This document shows, piece after piece, positions 1 to 6,860 of a stretch of DNA of 11,514 bases; position 1 is the first letter of the stretch, and each line of letters begins with the position of its first letter. Position numbers and translations under genes: made by a program. Under the pieces are notes generated by a model. The model saw only the letters and a program-made list of their open reading frames with translations. It made no database searches and was not told where the DNA came from. Source of the stretch: Rhodospirillaceae bacterium (GTDB taxonomy: Bacteria > Pseudomonadota > Alphaproteobacteria > SP197); assembly GCA_018700655.1 (NCBI GenBank), contig JABIUG010000443.1:1-11514 (forward strand), given 5' to 3'.

Positions 1-32
1 CCACCTTTTCGCGATCCGATCTAAACTGAGCC

Positions 33-245
33 ATGTTGATCCGCAACCTCCTGTTCTCTGCTGCCCGCCGCGTTGCCGCTGATCCCAAGCTGCAGGCCAA
101 GGCCAAGGCTGTGTTCAACGAGAACGCCCGGCCCGTGCTGGAGGAGAAAGCGCGCGAGGTGAAACAGCTTGCCGCCGAACGTGAAACCGGCGAGCACCCG
201 GCACGGTTTGCCGGGCGCGCTTTCAAGCGCCTACTCGACGGTTAG
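33..245 (+). CDS. Small hypothetical protein (70 aa)
   Basis: A complete 70-residue frame runs from ATG to TAG. The product is very rich in Ala, Arg, Lys and Glu. It starts with a short hydrophobic stretch (LIRNLLFSAARRVA), continues with a charged, probably helical middle (AKAKAVFNENARPVLEEKAREVK) and ends basic (AFKRLLDG). I see no catalytic motif, signal peptide or true membrane segment. The amino-acid pattern, with Ala/Lys/Glu alternation and few rare residues, looks like a real protein, and small proteins of this style are common in alphaproteobacteria. Only 32 nt lie upstream in the window and there is no strong Shine-Dalgarno sequence, so the start is uncertain. It may belong to a transcription unit that begins left of the window. 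The function is unknown. Confidence 0.6.
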   Translation: MLIRNLLFSAARRVAADPKLQAKAKAVFNENARPVLEEKAREVKQLAAERETGEHPARFAGRAFKRLLDG

Positions 246-323
246 AGCCGCCCCGAACGCCTGATTGCTGCCAGACAATCTGTTTCTTCCCAGCGTGACC
301 TTAACCGTTAGGATCGCAGTGTT

Positions 324-351
324 GTTGCGTCCTTGCGAGGCTGGACGCAAC
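324..351. promoter_or_regulatory. Perfect 9-bp inverted repeat just before the MFS ribosome binding site
   Basis: GTTGCGTCC (324-332) and GGACGCAAC (343-351) are exact reverse complements separated by 10 nt. The right arm ends immediately before the GGAGAG ribosome binding site at 352-357. As DNA it has the size and symmetry of an operator for a dimeric regulator. As RNA it would form a stable hairpin touching the ribosome binding site. Either would control the MFS transporter downstream. There is no T-run after it, so a terminator is unlikely. The symmetry is seen directly; the role is inferred. Confidence 0.5.
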
Positions 352-365
352 GGAGAGAAGCAGCC

Positions 366-401
366 ATGAGACAAACCGAAACATCATTCGTGTCAGCCTG
401 A
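366..401 (+). other. 11-codon frame with good RBS: MFS N-terminus cut by TGA, or leader peptide
   Basis: ATG at 366 sits 8 nt after GGAGAG (352-357), the best ribosome binding site in this intergenic region. It encodes MRQTETSFVSA and then stops at TGA 399-401. The frame is the same as that of the MFS transporter, which continues without interruption from codon 402 onward (R-T-P-L-M-V-I). Related transporters usually carry a short hydrophilic tail before the first helix, so this looks like the original N-terminus with one sense codon, plausibly TGG for Trp, changed to TGA. The alternative is a true short leader peptide feeding reinitiation at 414, only 12 nt after the stop. A sequencing error is also possible. 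Confidence 0.45.
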
Positions 402-413
402 CGCACGCCGCTG

Positions 414-1595
414 ATGGTGATTGCTGCGGGCTGCGCCATCGCGATGATCGGCTTTGGCGTGCGCTCAGTCTTTGGTTTGTTTCTGGAGCCTATCACCGAA
501 GCCCGCGGATGGAGTCGCGAGACCTTTTCGATCGCTCTGGCCATTCAGAACCTGCTCTGGGGTCTGGGGATGCCGATTGCGGGCATGATCGCTGACCGGT
601 TCGGGCCGGCGCGTGTGATAGTTGGCGGCGCGATCGTCTATGCCCTGGGCACCTGGGCCATGTCGGTCGTCGATTCCGGCTCGCTGTTTTATTTCACCGC
701 CGGCATCATGGTCGGCATCGGTATCGCTTTCACGGCATTTTCGCTCGCATTGGCATCCATGGCGCGCGTCGTGCCTAAGGAAAAACGATCACTGATTCTG
801 GGCCTTGGCACCGCGGCCGGTTCGTTCGGTCAGGTCGTGTTCTCGCCCAATGCTCAATTGGCGATCGATCACCTGGGCTGGCAGGGCGCTCTTCTGGCTC
901 TGGCTGCCGCCGCGCTGGCACTGATCCCCCTGGCTTTTCTCCTGCCGCGCGCCACGACCGGTGTCGACGAGGTCGTCAGTGACCAGAGCATGAGCGATGC
1001 GCTCACGGAAGCGCGTGGGCATCTGGGATTTGTGCTGCTGACGTTCGGGTTTTTCGTCTGTGGATTTCAGATCGCCTTCATCACCGTTCATTTTCCGGCC
1101 TATGTCACCGGGCTCGGGCTCTCGTCGAGTGTCGCAGCCTGGGCGATCGCGATTGTTGGCGGTTGCAACATCCTGGGCTCGTTGGCTGCTGGTGCGTTCG
1201 GCCAGCGCTGGAGCAAACGTTACGGACCCGCGATGATCTATCTCCTGCGCTCGGTCATCATTGTCTGCTTGCTGATGGCGCCAAAGATGGAAATGACGAT
1301 CTACATCTTTGCCGCCTCCATGGGTTTCCTGTGGCTGGCTACTGTGCCGCTGACCTCGGGGATTGTCGCGCAGGTCTTCGGGACACGATACATGGCCACA
1401 CTCTTCGGCATCGTCTTCTTCAGCCATCAGACCGGCAGTTTTATCGGTGTCTGGCTGGGCGGCTGGCTTTATGACAACACCGGCTCCCACGACATCATCT
1501 GGTGGATCAGCGCCGCGTTGGGCCTGGCCGCCGCCGCCGTGCACCTGCCGATCGACGAGCGACCCCTGGCTCGGCTGCAGCCCAGTACGGGCTGA
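414..1595 (+). CDS. MFS transporter, oxalate/formate-antiporter-like
   Basis: The 393-residue product has about 12 hydrophobic helices in two halves. The MFS loop 2-3 signature (GMIADRFGPARV, residues 57-68) follows the second helix. The first helix contains IGFGVRSVFGLFLEP, and 'FGVRS-FGLF' with the following GWSRETFS is the usual start of MFS carriers related to oxalate/formate and monocarboxylate transporters. The likely role is inner-membrane transport of a small organic acid; the substrate cannot be read from sequence. The length is normal for the family. The start at 414 lacks a ribosome binding site, whereas a well-supported ATG lies upstream in frame at 366 behind an in-frame TGA (399-401). 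Translation therefore depends on reinitiation or readthrough, or the gene is damaged. The first helix is intact from 414, so the product could still work. It converges on the next MFS gene with 11 nt between the stops. Confidence 0.85.
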   Translation: MVIAAGCAIAMIGFGVRSVFGLFLEPITEARGWSRETFSIALAIQNLLWGLGMPIAGMIADRFGPARVIVGGAIVYALGTWAMSVVDSGSLFYFTAGIMVGIGIAFTAFSLALASMARVVPKEKRSLILGLGTAAGSFGQVVFSPNAQLAIDHLGWQGALLALAAAALALIPLAFLLPRATTGVDEVVSDQSMSDALTEARGHLGFVLLTFGFFVCGFQIAFITVHFPAYVTGLGLSSSVAAWAIAIVGGCNILGSLAAGAFGQRWSKRYGPAMIYLLRSVIIVCLLMAPKMEMTIYIFAASMGFLWLATVPLTSGIVAQVFGTRYMATLFGIVFFSHQTGSFIGVWLGGWLYDNTGSHDIIWWISAALGLAAAAVHLPIDERPLARLQPSTG

Positions 1596-1606
1596 GCGGT
1601 CGAACG

Positions 1607-2809
1607 TCACATGCTTCGTGGCAGGTAACGCGCGTACCAGGCGTAGATGAACATGGCGCAGCCGCTGGCGATAAAGACGGCGTCGAGTTCAAAGAAGATC
1701 AGGATCAGCGTGTAGCAGGTCGGCACGACCAGCCCGACCATGTCACGGAAGGTGCCATAGACCATCGACATCTCGGTCCGCTCACGGCTTCTGACGGCGC
1801 GCAGGAACGGCGTGTTCCCGGCCGCTTCCATGCTGGTCATCGATACGGACGAAAGCAGGATCAACCCCATCACCATCCAGGGGTCACCGAAGGTGAGACC
1901 GGCCGAAATGATGATGATACCGGTGATGATCATGCCGCCGATCATGTGGCGGCGCATGCCGATCCGGCGCATCAGACGGCCCCATAACGGCACGGCGAGT
2001 TGAATCCCGCTGCAGAACGAAAGCGCGAGACCGCCCGCAGGAAGATCGATCCCGGCGACCTCGACTTCCAGTCCGTTCCGCTCGGCATAGACCGGCAGAT
2101 AGAGATAGATCATCCACCACCAGTTCTCGCGCCCGAAAATCAGGAGATAGGCGAGACGCAGACGTGGCTGGCGGAAATACCGCGGCACGAAGCTCAACGG
2201 GTTGGCGGGTTTTTTTGGCGCGGCCTTCAGGATCGGTGTCTCGTCGATCCGCACGATGGCGAGATAGGCGATCAGTGCTAGCGCGACAAAAGCCGAAACC
2301 AGGAACGGCGCCGACAGCCCCATGTTTTCGTAAAGCCACAAACCAAGGGTCGGGCCGATTGCCCAGGGCACCGAGGCCATCAGCACGCGGATTGGCTCGG
2401 AACGGCCCATGTCGCGTTTGCGGATATAGGCCATGATGAAGAGCGACAGGCCGACGGCCAGACAGTTTGCCGCGAAAACCCGCATGAAGAGGCCGCCGAA
2501 CACGGTGGTGAAGGTGCCGATGGCCATGATCAGCGGCGCCAGAGCGACCAGCACCGCGCCGAACTGATAGGTTCTGACCGGTTTCAGGCGGTGCACGACG
2601 AAAGGGATGGCAAAAGCCGAGGCGATCGACACGATTCCGACAATCACGAACATGAAGGTCATGTTGAGATCGCTCTCGCCCAGCAGGTCGTATGCGGCGA
2701 CGGGGACGACCGGCGCGACGATCGAGCGCGCAAGGCTTTCGAGCGCCCAGAAGCTGGCGAACATCCAGGGACCCGGCCGGGTCAGTTCGGCGACGAAACG
2801 CAGGCGCAT
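1607..2809 (-). CDS. MFS transporter, paralogue of the one at 9755-10945
   Basis: The 400-residue polytopic protein has about 12 hydrophobic segments. A central cytoplasmic loop (about residues 188-215) is followed by LRLAYLL and GRENWWWMIYLYLPVY at the start of the second half. Late in the protein is a block AGN-x2-FLRAV-x2-RER-x-EM (330-347) with TFRD at 353-356, and the C-terminus is WYARYLPRSM. The same blocks recur in the transporter at 9755-10945, so the two form one MFS subfamily. The classical loop 2-3 motif is degenerate. ATG at 2809 is the first start after an in-frame stop, but no clear Shine-Dalgarno precedes it; Met16 is an alternative. It is transcribed away from pepN and ends tail to tail with the preceding MFS gene. 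The substrate is unknown. Confidence 0.87.
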   Translation of the reverse strand: MRLRFVAELTRPGPWMFASFWALESLARSIVAPVVPVAAYDLLGESDLNMTFMFVIVGIVSIASAFAIPFVVHRLKPVRTYQFGAVLVALAPLIMAIGTFTTVFGGLFMRVFAANCLAVGLSLFIMAYIRKRDMGRSEPIRVLMASVPWAIGPTLGLWLYENMGLSAPFLVSAFVALALIAYLAIVRIDETPILKAAPKKPANPLSFVPRYFRQPRLRLAYLLIFGRENWWWMIYLYLPVYAERNGLEVEVAGIDLPAGGLALSFCSGIQLAVPLWGRLMRRIGMRRHMIGGMIITGIIIISAGLTFGDPWMVMGLILLSSVSMTSMEAAGNTPFLRAVRSRERTEMSMVYGTFRDMVGLVVPTCYTLILIFFELDAVFIASGCAMFIYAWYARYLPRSM

Positions 2810-2945
2810 CGCGCGACACCAGAAAAGCCGCTCGAATCATCAGCGGCGACACCCGGCACCCGGGAACGGTTCAGCCTATCATGAGGGACGGTTGTCCTGT
2901 CTCCCCCAAATCGCGCAGGATGGCGGCAGAAATAAGGGAACCACC
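2810..2945. promoter_or_regulatory. Divergent intergenic region between MFS gene and pepN
   Basis: This 136-nt spacer separates divergently transcribed genes and must hold both promoters. I cannot assign convincing -35/-10 pairs. A small perfect hairpin (CCCGG 2852-2856, loop CAC, CCGGG 2860-2864) and a 4-bp one (GGAC-GGTT-GTCC, within 2885-2897) are the only structures seen. The pepN ribosome binding site lies at its right end. Confidence 0.4.
2934..2939 (+). promoter_or_regulatory. Ribosome binding site that fixes the pepN start
   Basis: AAGGGA lies 6 nt before ATG 2946. The open frame extends left to 2607 across the divergent MFS gene, but the extra residues are not PepN-like. This site and the family length both place the start at 2946. 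Confidence 0.65.
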
Positions 2946-5582
2946 ATGCGTACCGACGAACCCCGTACCATCGAGCTCAGCGACTACCAGGCGCCCGACT
3001 ACAGAATTGAGACGGTCGCGCTGCATTTCGACCTGGCGCCGGAATCAACACGCGTGCGGGCCGAAATGAAGGTTACGGCAACTTATGACCACGCCGGAGG
3101 CGCACGCTCCTTCTATCTCAATGGCGATAATCTGACGCTCGATGGTGTCGCGATCGACGGCGCGGCGCTCGGGCCCGATGGTTTCGACCACGACGAGACC
3201 GGCATTGTGATCAAGGCGCCACCGTTAGAGTTCGTGCTGACGACCGAAACGACCATCAACCCTGTCGCCAACACGGCGCTGGAAGGGCTCTACATGTCTT
3301 CGGGCATGTACTGCACCCAGTGCGAGGCCGAGGGTTTCCGGCGCGTCACCTTCTATCCCGACCGTCCCGACGTGCTCGCGGTCTACACCGTGACGATAGA
3401 TGGGGATCGCGGGACCTGTCCGGTGCTGCTGTCCAACGGTAACCTGATCGAGGAAACCGATCTGGGTGATGGTCGCCATCGCGCCGTGTGGTACGACCCG
3501 TTCCCGAAGCCTTCTTATCTCTTCGCCCTGGTGGCGGGTGATCTCGGTTGCCTGGAAGACAGTTTCACCACGGCATCGGAGCGTCATGTAGACCTCAAGA
3601 TCTGGAGCGAACACGGCAATCAGGACAGATGCACCTATGCCATGGACGCGCTCAAACGTTCGATGCGCTGGGACGAGGAACGGTTCGGCCTGGAATACGA
3701 TCTCGGCATCTTCAACATCGTGGCCGTCGGCGACTTCAACATGGGCGCGATGGAGAACAAGAGCCTCAACATCTTCAATTCGCGGCTTGTGCTGGCCAGC
3801 CCCGAGACGGCGACGGACGGTGATTACGGTGCGATCGAGGGCGTCATCGCCCACGAGTATTTCCACAACTGGACCGGCAACCGTGTCACTTGCCGCGACT
3901 GGTTCCAGCTTTCCCTGAAAGAAGGCCTGACGGTCTATCGCGATCAGGAATTCAGCGCCGATATGCGCAGCCGCGCAGTCAGGCGGATCGATGATGTGCG
4001 CCGCCTGCGCGCCGCGCAGTTTCCTGAAGACGCCAGCCCGATGGCCCACCCGATACGCCCGGCGAGTTACATCGAGATCAACAACTTCTATACCCCCACG
4101 GTCTACGAGAAGGGTGCAGAAGTGATCCGCATGATGGAGCGCCTGCTCGGCCGTGACGGTTTCCGCAAGGGCATGGATCTCTATTTCGAACGTCATGACG
4201 GCCAGGCCGTAACCTGCGATGACTTCGTTGCCGCGATGGCCGATGCCAACGATGCCGACCTTGATCACTTCAAGCTCTGGTACAGCCAGGCAGGGACGCC
4301 GGTGTTGACTGCTTCGGGGCATTATGACGCCGGGACCCGGACTTACGAGTTGGTCCTGGAGCAGGCGACGCAACCGACGCCTGGCCAGGACAAAAAACAG
4401 GCCCTGCATATCCCCTTCGAGATCGGTCTGATCGGGCCTAATGGCGGAGAGATGGAGGCGACCCTGGAGGGTGAAACCGCAACCAGCCATTTGGTTGATC
4501 TCACCGGCGATCGCCAGACCTTCCGCTTCGAGGATATCGGCGCCGCGCCGGTACCATCGCTCAACCGCGGCTTTAGTGCACCCGTCAGGCTCGAAACCGA
4601 ACTCAGCGATGAGGGCAGTGCTTTCCTGATGGCCCATGACACTGACCCGTTCGCGCGCTGGGAGGCCGGACAACAATATGGCACCAAGGTGCTGCTGGGC
4701 ATGGTTGGCCAGGTCCAGCAGACGGGTTCGGCTGTGATCGACGATCGTTACGTCGAGGCCGTGGCGGCGATTCTGGCCGATCAGACGCTCGATGCCATGT
4801 TCAAGGCCATGGCGCTCTCGATGCCGGGCGAGTCCTATCTGGCCGATCAGATGGAAACGGTCGATGTCGATGCGATCCACCAGGCACGTGAAGCCATGCG
4901 TGTCGCGGTCGGTGAACGTTATCGCGACGACTGGCTTGCGCTCTACCGTGCCAATGAGATCGATGCGCCGTTCAGTCCCGATGCTGCCCAGGCCGGGCAA
5001 CGCACCCTTAAAGGCGCAGCGCTGAGCTACTACGCCGCACCCGATGATGCGGCTGGTGCAGCTCTTGTCGCCGAGCAGTATCGCGGGGCTGACAACATGA
5101 CCGACCGGTTGACGGCGCTGGTCATGCTCAACGGTTTGGAGACGCCCGAGCGCGATCTTGCGATGACCGACTTTTACGAGCGCTTCCGCGATGACGATCT
5201 GGTCGTCAACAAGTGGCTGGGTGTTCAGGGCATGACGCCGCGCGCCGATGCGCTCGATCGCGTGACGGCGCTGCTTGATCATGAAGCGTTCAACATCCGC
5301 AACCCGAACAAGGTCTATGCCCTGATAGGCGGGTTTGTGATGGGTAACCCGGTCAACTTCCATCGCAGGGATGGTGCCGGTTACGCCTTTCTGGCCGACC
5401 GCCTGATTGAACTCGACGGGATCAACCCGCAGGTCGCTGCCCGCCTTGTCGATCCGCTGGGCCGCTGGCGCCGCCAGGACACGGGCCGTCAGGCCCTGAT
5501 GAAGTCCGAACTGGAGCGCATTCGCTCCAGGGAAAACCTGTCGCCCGATCTGACCGAAAAGATCGGCAAATCGCTCGCCTGA
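2946..5582 (+). CDS. pepN: Aminopeptidase N (M1 family zinc metallopeptidase)
   Basis: The 878-residue cytosolic enzyme removes N-terminal amino acids from peptides in late protein turnover. It is close to the 870 residues of E. coli PepN. The substrate-binding GAMEN motif is at 267-271. The zinc site is HEYFH (His303, Glu304, His307) with the third ligand Glu326 in LKEGLTVYRDQEF. The catalytic Tyr387 is in TVYEKGAEV. Each lies six residues beyond its E. coli counterpart (297/301/320/381), so the alignment is nearly gapless. By family comparison the domains are an N-terminal beta domain (about 1-200), thermolysin-like catalytic domain (200-450), beta-sandwich (450-555) and helical C-terminal domain (555-878). 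The start is chosen for its ribosome binding site (2934-2939) and family length. An alpha/beta hydrolase follows after 18 nt, probably co-transcribed. Nothing is missing or broken. Confidence 0.97.
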   Translation: MRTDEPRTIELSDYQAPDYRIETVALHFDLAPESTRVRAEMKVTATYDHAGGARSFYLNGDNLTLDGVAIDGAALGPDGFDHDETGIVIKAPPLEFVLTTETTINPVANTALEGLYMSSGMYCTQCEAEGFRRVTFYPDRPDVLAVYTVTIDGDRGTCPVLLSNGNLIEETDLGDGRHRAVWYDPFPKPSYLFALVAGDLGCLEDSFTTASERHVDLKIWSEHGNQDRCTYAMDALKRSMRWDEERFGLEYDLGIFNIVAVGDFNMGAMENKSLNIFNSRLVLASPETATDGDYGAIEGVIAHEYFHNWTGNRVTCRDWFQLSLKEGLTVYRDQEFSADMRSRAVRRIDDVRRLRAAQFPEDASPMAHPIRPASYIEINNFYTPTVYEKGAEVIRMMERLLGRDGFRKGMDLYFERHDGQAVTCDDFVAAMADANDADLDHFKLWYSQAGTPVLTASGHYDAGTRTYELVLEQATQPTPGQDKKQALHIPFEIGLIGPNGGEMEATLEGETATSHLVDLTGDRQTFRFEDIGAAPVPSLNRGFSAPVRLETELSDEGSAFLMAHDTDPFARWEAGQQYGTKVLLGMVGQVQQTGSAVIDDRYVEAVAAILADQTLDAMFKAMALSMPGESYLADQMETVDVDAIHQAREAMRVAVGERYRDDWLALYRANEIDAPFSPDAAQAGQRTLKGAALSYYAAPDDAAGAALVAEQYRGADNMTDRLTALVMLNGLETPERDLAMTDFYERFRDDDLVVNKWLGVQGMTPRADALDRVTALLDHEAFNIRNPNKVYALIGGFVMGNPVNFHRRDGAGYAFLADRLIELDGINPQVAARLVDPLGRWRRQDTGRQALMKSELERIRSRENLSPDLTEKIGKSLA

Positions 5583-5600
5583 GCGGAAGGAAGCGCAACG

Positions 5601-6410
5601 ATGCCGCATTTCAGAACGTCCGGCGCCAATCTCTATTTCGAACAATCGGGCGAGGGTCCCGATATCGTCTGGTTTCCCGGCGGCGATCAGCGCGGTGAGG
5701 AGATGCGCTGGCAGGTCGGCGGTTTCCCCGATTTCCGCAACACGACGATGGACCCGCGCGGCGTCGGCGAGACCGAACACCTGGAAGGCCCGCCCTGGTC
5801 GATCCTTGATATGGCACGCGATGCCGCCGAGTTGATCGAGGCCCATTGCAAGCCGCCGGTGATCGTTGCCGGGCTATCCATGGGATCGCTGATCATTCAG
5901 GAACTTGCGATCAACTGGCCGCATCTGGTTCGCCTGGTGATTCCGATGGGGACCTTCGCAATCTCGGAAGGGTTCTCGAAGGAATGGATGGAATCGGAAA
6001 TCCGCTACCGCCGCGAACACGGCGATCTGCCGCCTGATTTCGCCTCCACCCATTATGCCGCCTTCATGTATCCGCCCGAAGTGCTGGACAATCCCGAGCT
6101 CTGGGCCGAACTGCGCGCCGTCACCGAAGCAGCCTACAAACACCGCGACGGCAAGATGCTGGACGCCCAATGGCAGGCCTGCTGCGATTTCGACACGACG
6201 GATCGCCTGCCTGATTGCATGGTGCCCATGCATGTCATCGGCTTCGGCCTCGACATGCAGGCCCCACCCTATCTGGGCAAAAAATGCGCCGCACTCGCCG
6301 GCAACGGCCACTACCACCGCCTGGAAGGCCTCAGTCACCTCTCGCTCTGCGGCCACAAACATGATGTGGTGAATGCGAAGATCCGCGAGATCATTTCTCG
6401 ACTCTATTGA
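5601..6410 (+). CDS. Alpha/beta hydrolase
   Basis: The 269-residue protein has the alpha/beta-hydrolase fold signature. The oxyanion-hole region is near WFPGG (24-28), the conserved MDPRGVGETE loop is at 50-59, and the nucleophile elbow is GLSMG with Ser93. The probable acid is Asp218 (GFGLDMQAP) and the probable catalytic His246 is in EGLSHLSL. There is no signal peptide, so it should be cytosolic. The family includes esterases, enol-lactonases and proline iminopeptidases; the substrate cannot be fixed from these motifs. GGAAGGAAG (5585-5593) provides a good ribosome binding site. The gene begins 18 nt after pepN, which suggests an operon and would fit, but does not prove, a role with peptides or amide-like substrates. 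The C-terminus REIISRLY ends exactly where the composition becomes AT-rich. Confidence 0.87.
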   Translation: MPHFRTSGANLYFEQSGEGPDIVWFPGGDQRGEEMRWQVGGFPDFRNTTMDPRGVGETEHLEGPPWSILDMARDAAELIEAHCKPPVIVAGLSMGSLIIQELAINWPHLVRLVIPMGTFAISEGFSKEWMESEIRYRREHGDLPPDFASTHYAAFMYPPEVLDNPELWAELRAVTEAAYKHRDGKMLDAQWQACCDFDTTDRLPDCMVPMHVIGFGLDMQAPPYLGKKCAALAGNGHYHRLEGLSHLSLCGHKHDVVNAKIREIISRLY

Positions 6411-6859
6411 TTTTACTGCGCTTAGTGATGAATTTAAACTTGCAGAAGCTGTTCTTCGCGAAAGGTATTCTGATGCGGTTTCTCTTATGAAATTGATCGG
6501 GGGAGATGGTGCAGTTGGCCGTGTGGACTATCATATGCGGCCCCTGTTTCGAGGTTTTCGCAACAGACCCGAATTCTTGGGCGCGTACGAAGAGATATTA
6601 GGTGAGGCTTTTCGTATTGAAACCAACAGTACTGAGGAGGAAGACGAAGATAGTCCATTAGTTCTGGAAAATTCATCGGATGTTGTTCCGCCCAGTGAAG
6701 TTAATTAGCTTGTTGGGAGAATAGAAGTTTTAGACTTTAGTTTTCACGTCATTCACGGGCCGCACATACATAATTGATTGCGGTTAGAATTCGAGCCTTC
6801 TGGATGGAGGAGTTCTTCGGAAAAATGGGCAGGATCATTACGCAGTCTTTTTGCATTTG
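6411..6859. other. AT-rich foreign-looking segment
   Basis: GC content falls abruptly after the hydrolase stop. By hand count, 6421-6480 has 24 G/C of 60, 6601-6660 has 26 of 60 and 6721-6780 has 22 of 60, while neighbouring genes are near 60% or higher. It recovers inside the dioxygenase gene. The segment holds a C-terminal gene remnant (6412-6708), then about 150 nt with no gene on either strand apart from a possible 11-codon leader. No transposase, terminal inverted repeat or integrase is present. A GATCATT heptamer occurs at both edges (6389-6395 and 6833-6839). It is probably the scar of a horizontal insertion or deletion. Confidence 0.55.
6412..6708 (+). pseudogene. C-terminal remnant of an unrecognised protein
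   Basis: The frame reads FTALSDEFKLAEAVLRERYSDAVS..., then a conserved-looking block (MRPLFRGFRNRPEFLGAYEEILGEAF), then an acidic low-complexity tail (TEEEDEDSPLVLENSS) and a stop. It looks like a genuine protein end, with varied residues, an amphipathic helix and a natural acidic tail, but it has no start. The only upstream ATG in frame (6373) lies inside the hydrolase gene in another frame and would add a nonsense lead. The first internal ATG (6487) has no ribosome binding site. Its codon use is AT-rich, unlike its neighbours. I infer that the 5' part of a longer, horizontally acquired gene was lost at a junction near 6410. I do not recognise the family. If expressed at all, it would need translational coupling to the hydrolase. 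Confidence 0.55.
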
Positions 6860-6860
6860 A
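6825..6860 (+). other. Possible 11-codon leader ORF overlapping the dioxygenase start
   Basis: ATG 6825 encodes MGRIITQSFCI and stops at TGA 6858-6860. That stop shares its A with the dioxygenase ATG at 6860 (a TGATG junction). A strong GGAGGAG lies at 6806-6812, 12 nt upstream, which is slightly long spacing. The dioxygenase start itself lacks a ribosome binding site, so translational coupling through this short frame is plausible. The sequence lies in the AT-rich segment and could be coincidence. Confidence 0.3.

Noticed and set aside
789..2852. Long frames opposite or inside the two MFS genes (minus 789-1610, minus 1884-2852, plus 1502-1987)
   Set aside because: Their products are polar and Arg/Gln/Asp-rich, without the hydrophobic pattern of the transporters they overlap; they are shadows.
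2607..2945. N-terminal extension of pepN to 2607
   Set aside because: It overlaps the divergent MFS gene, is rich in Arg and unlike PepN, and the 2946 start has a ribosome binding site and gives the family length.
3225..5846. 873-codon open frame on the minus strand opposite pepN
   Set aside because: It is entirely antisense to a clear pepN with all catalytic residues. The product has no recognisable domain, and long open antisense frames are common in GC-rich genes through codon bias.
6770..6800. tRNA T-arm-like string near GGTTAGAATTCGAGCC
   Set aside because: The flanking bases do not pair as a T-stem and no acceptor, D or anticodon arm could be found on either strand.
6851..6859. TTG start for the dioxygenase
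   Set aside because: It adds only three residues with no ribosome binding site; ATG 6860 is simpler and overlaps the leader stop.
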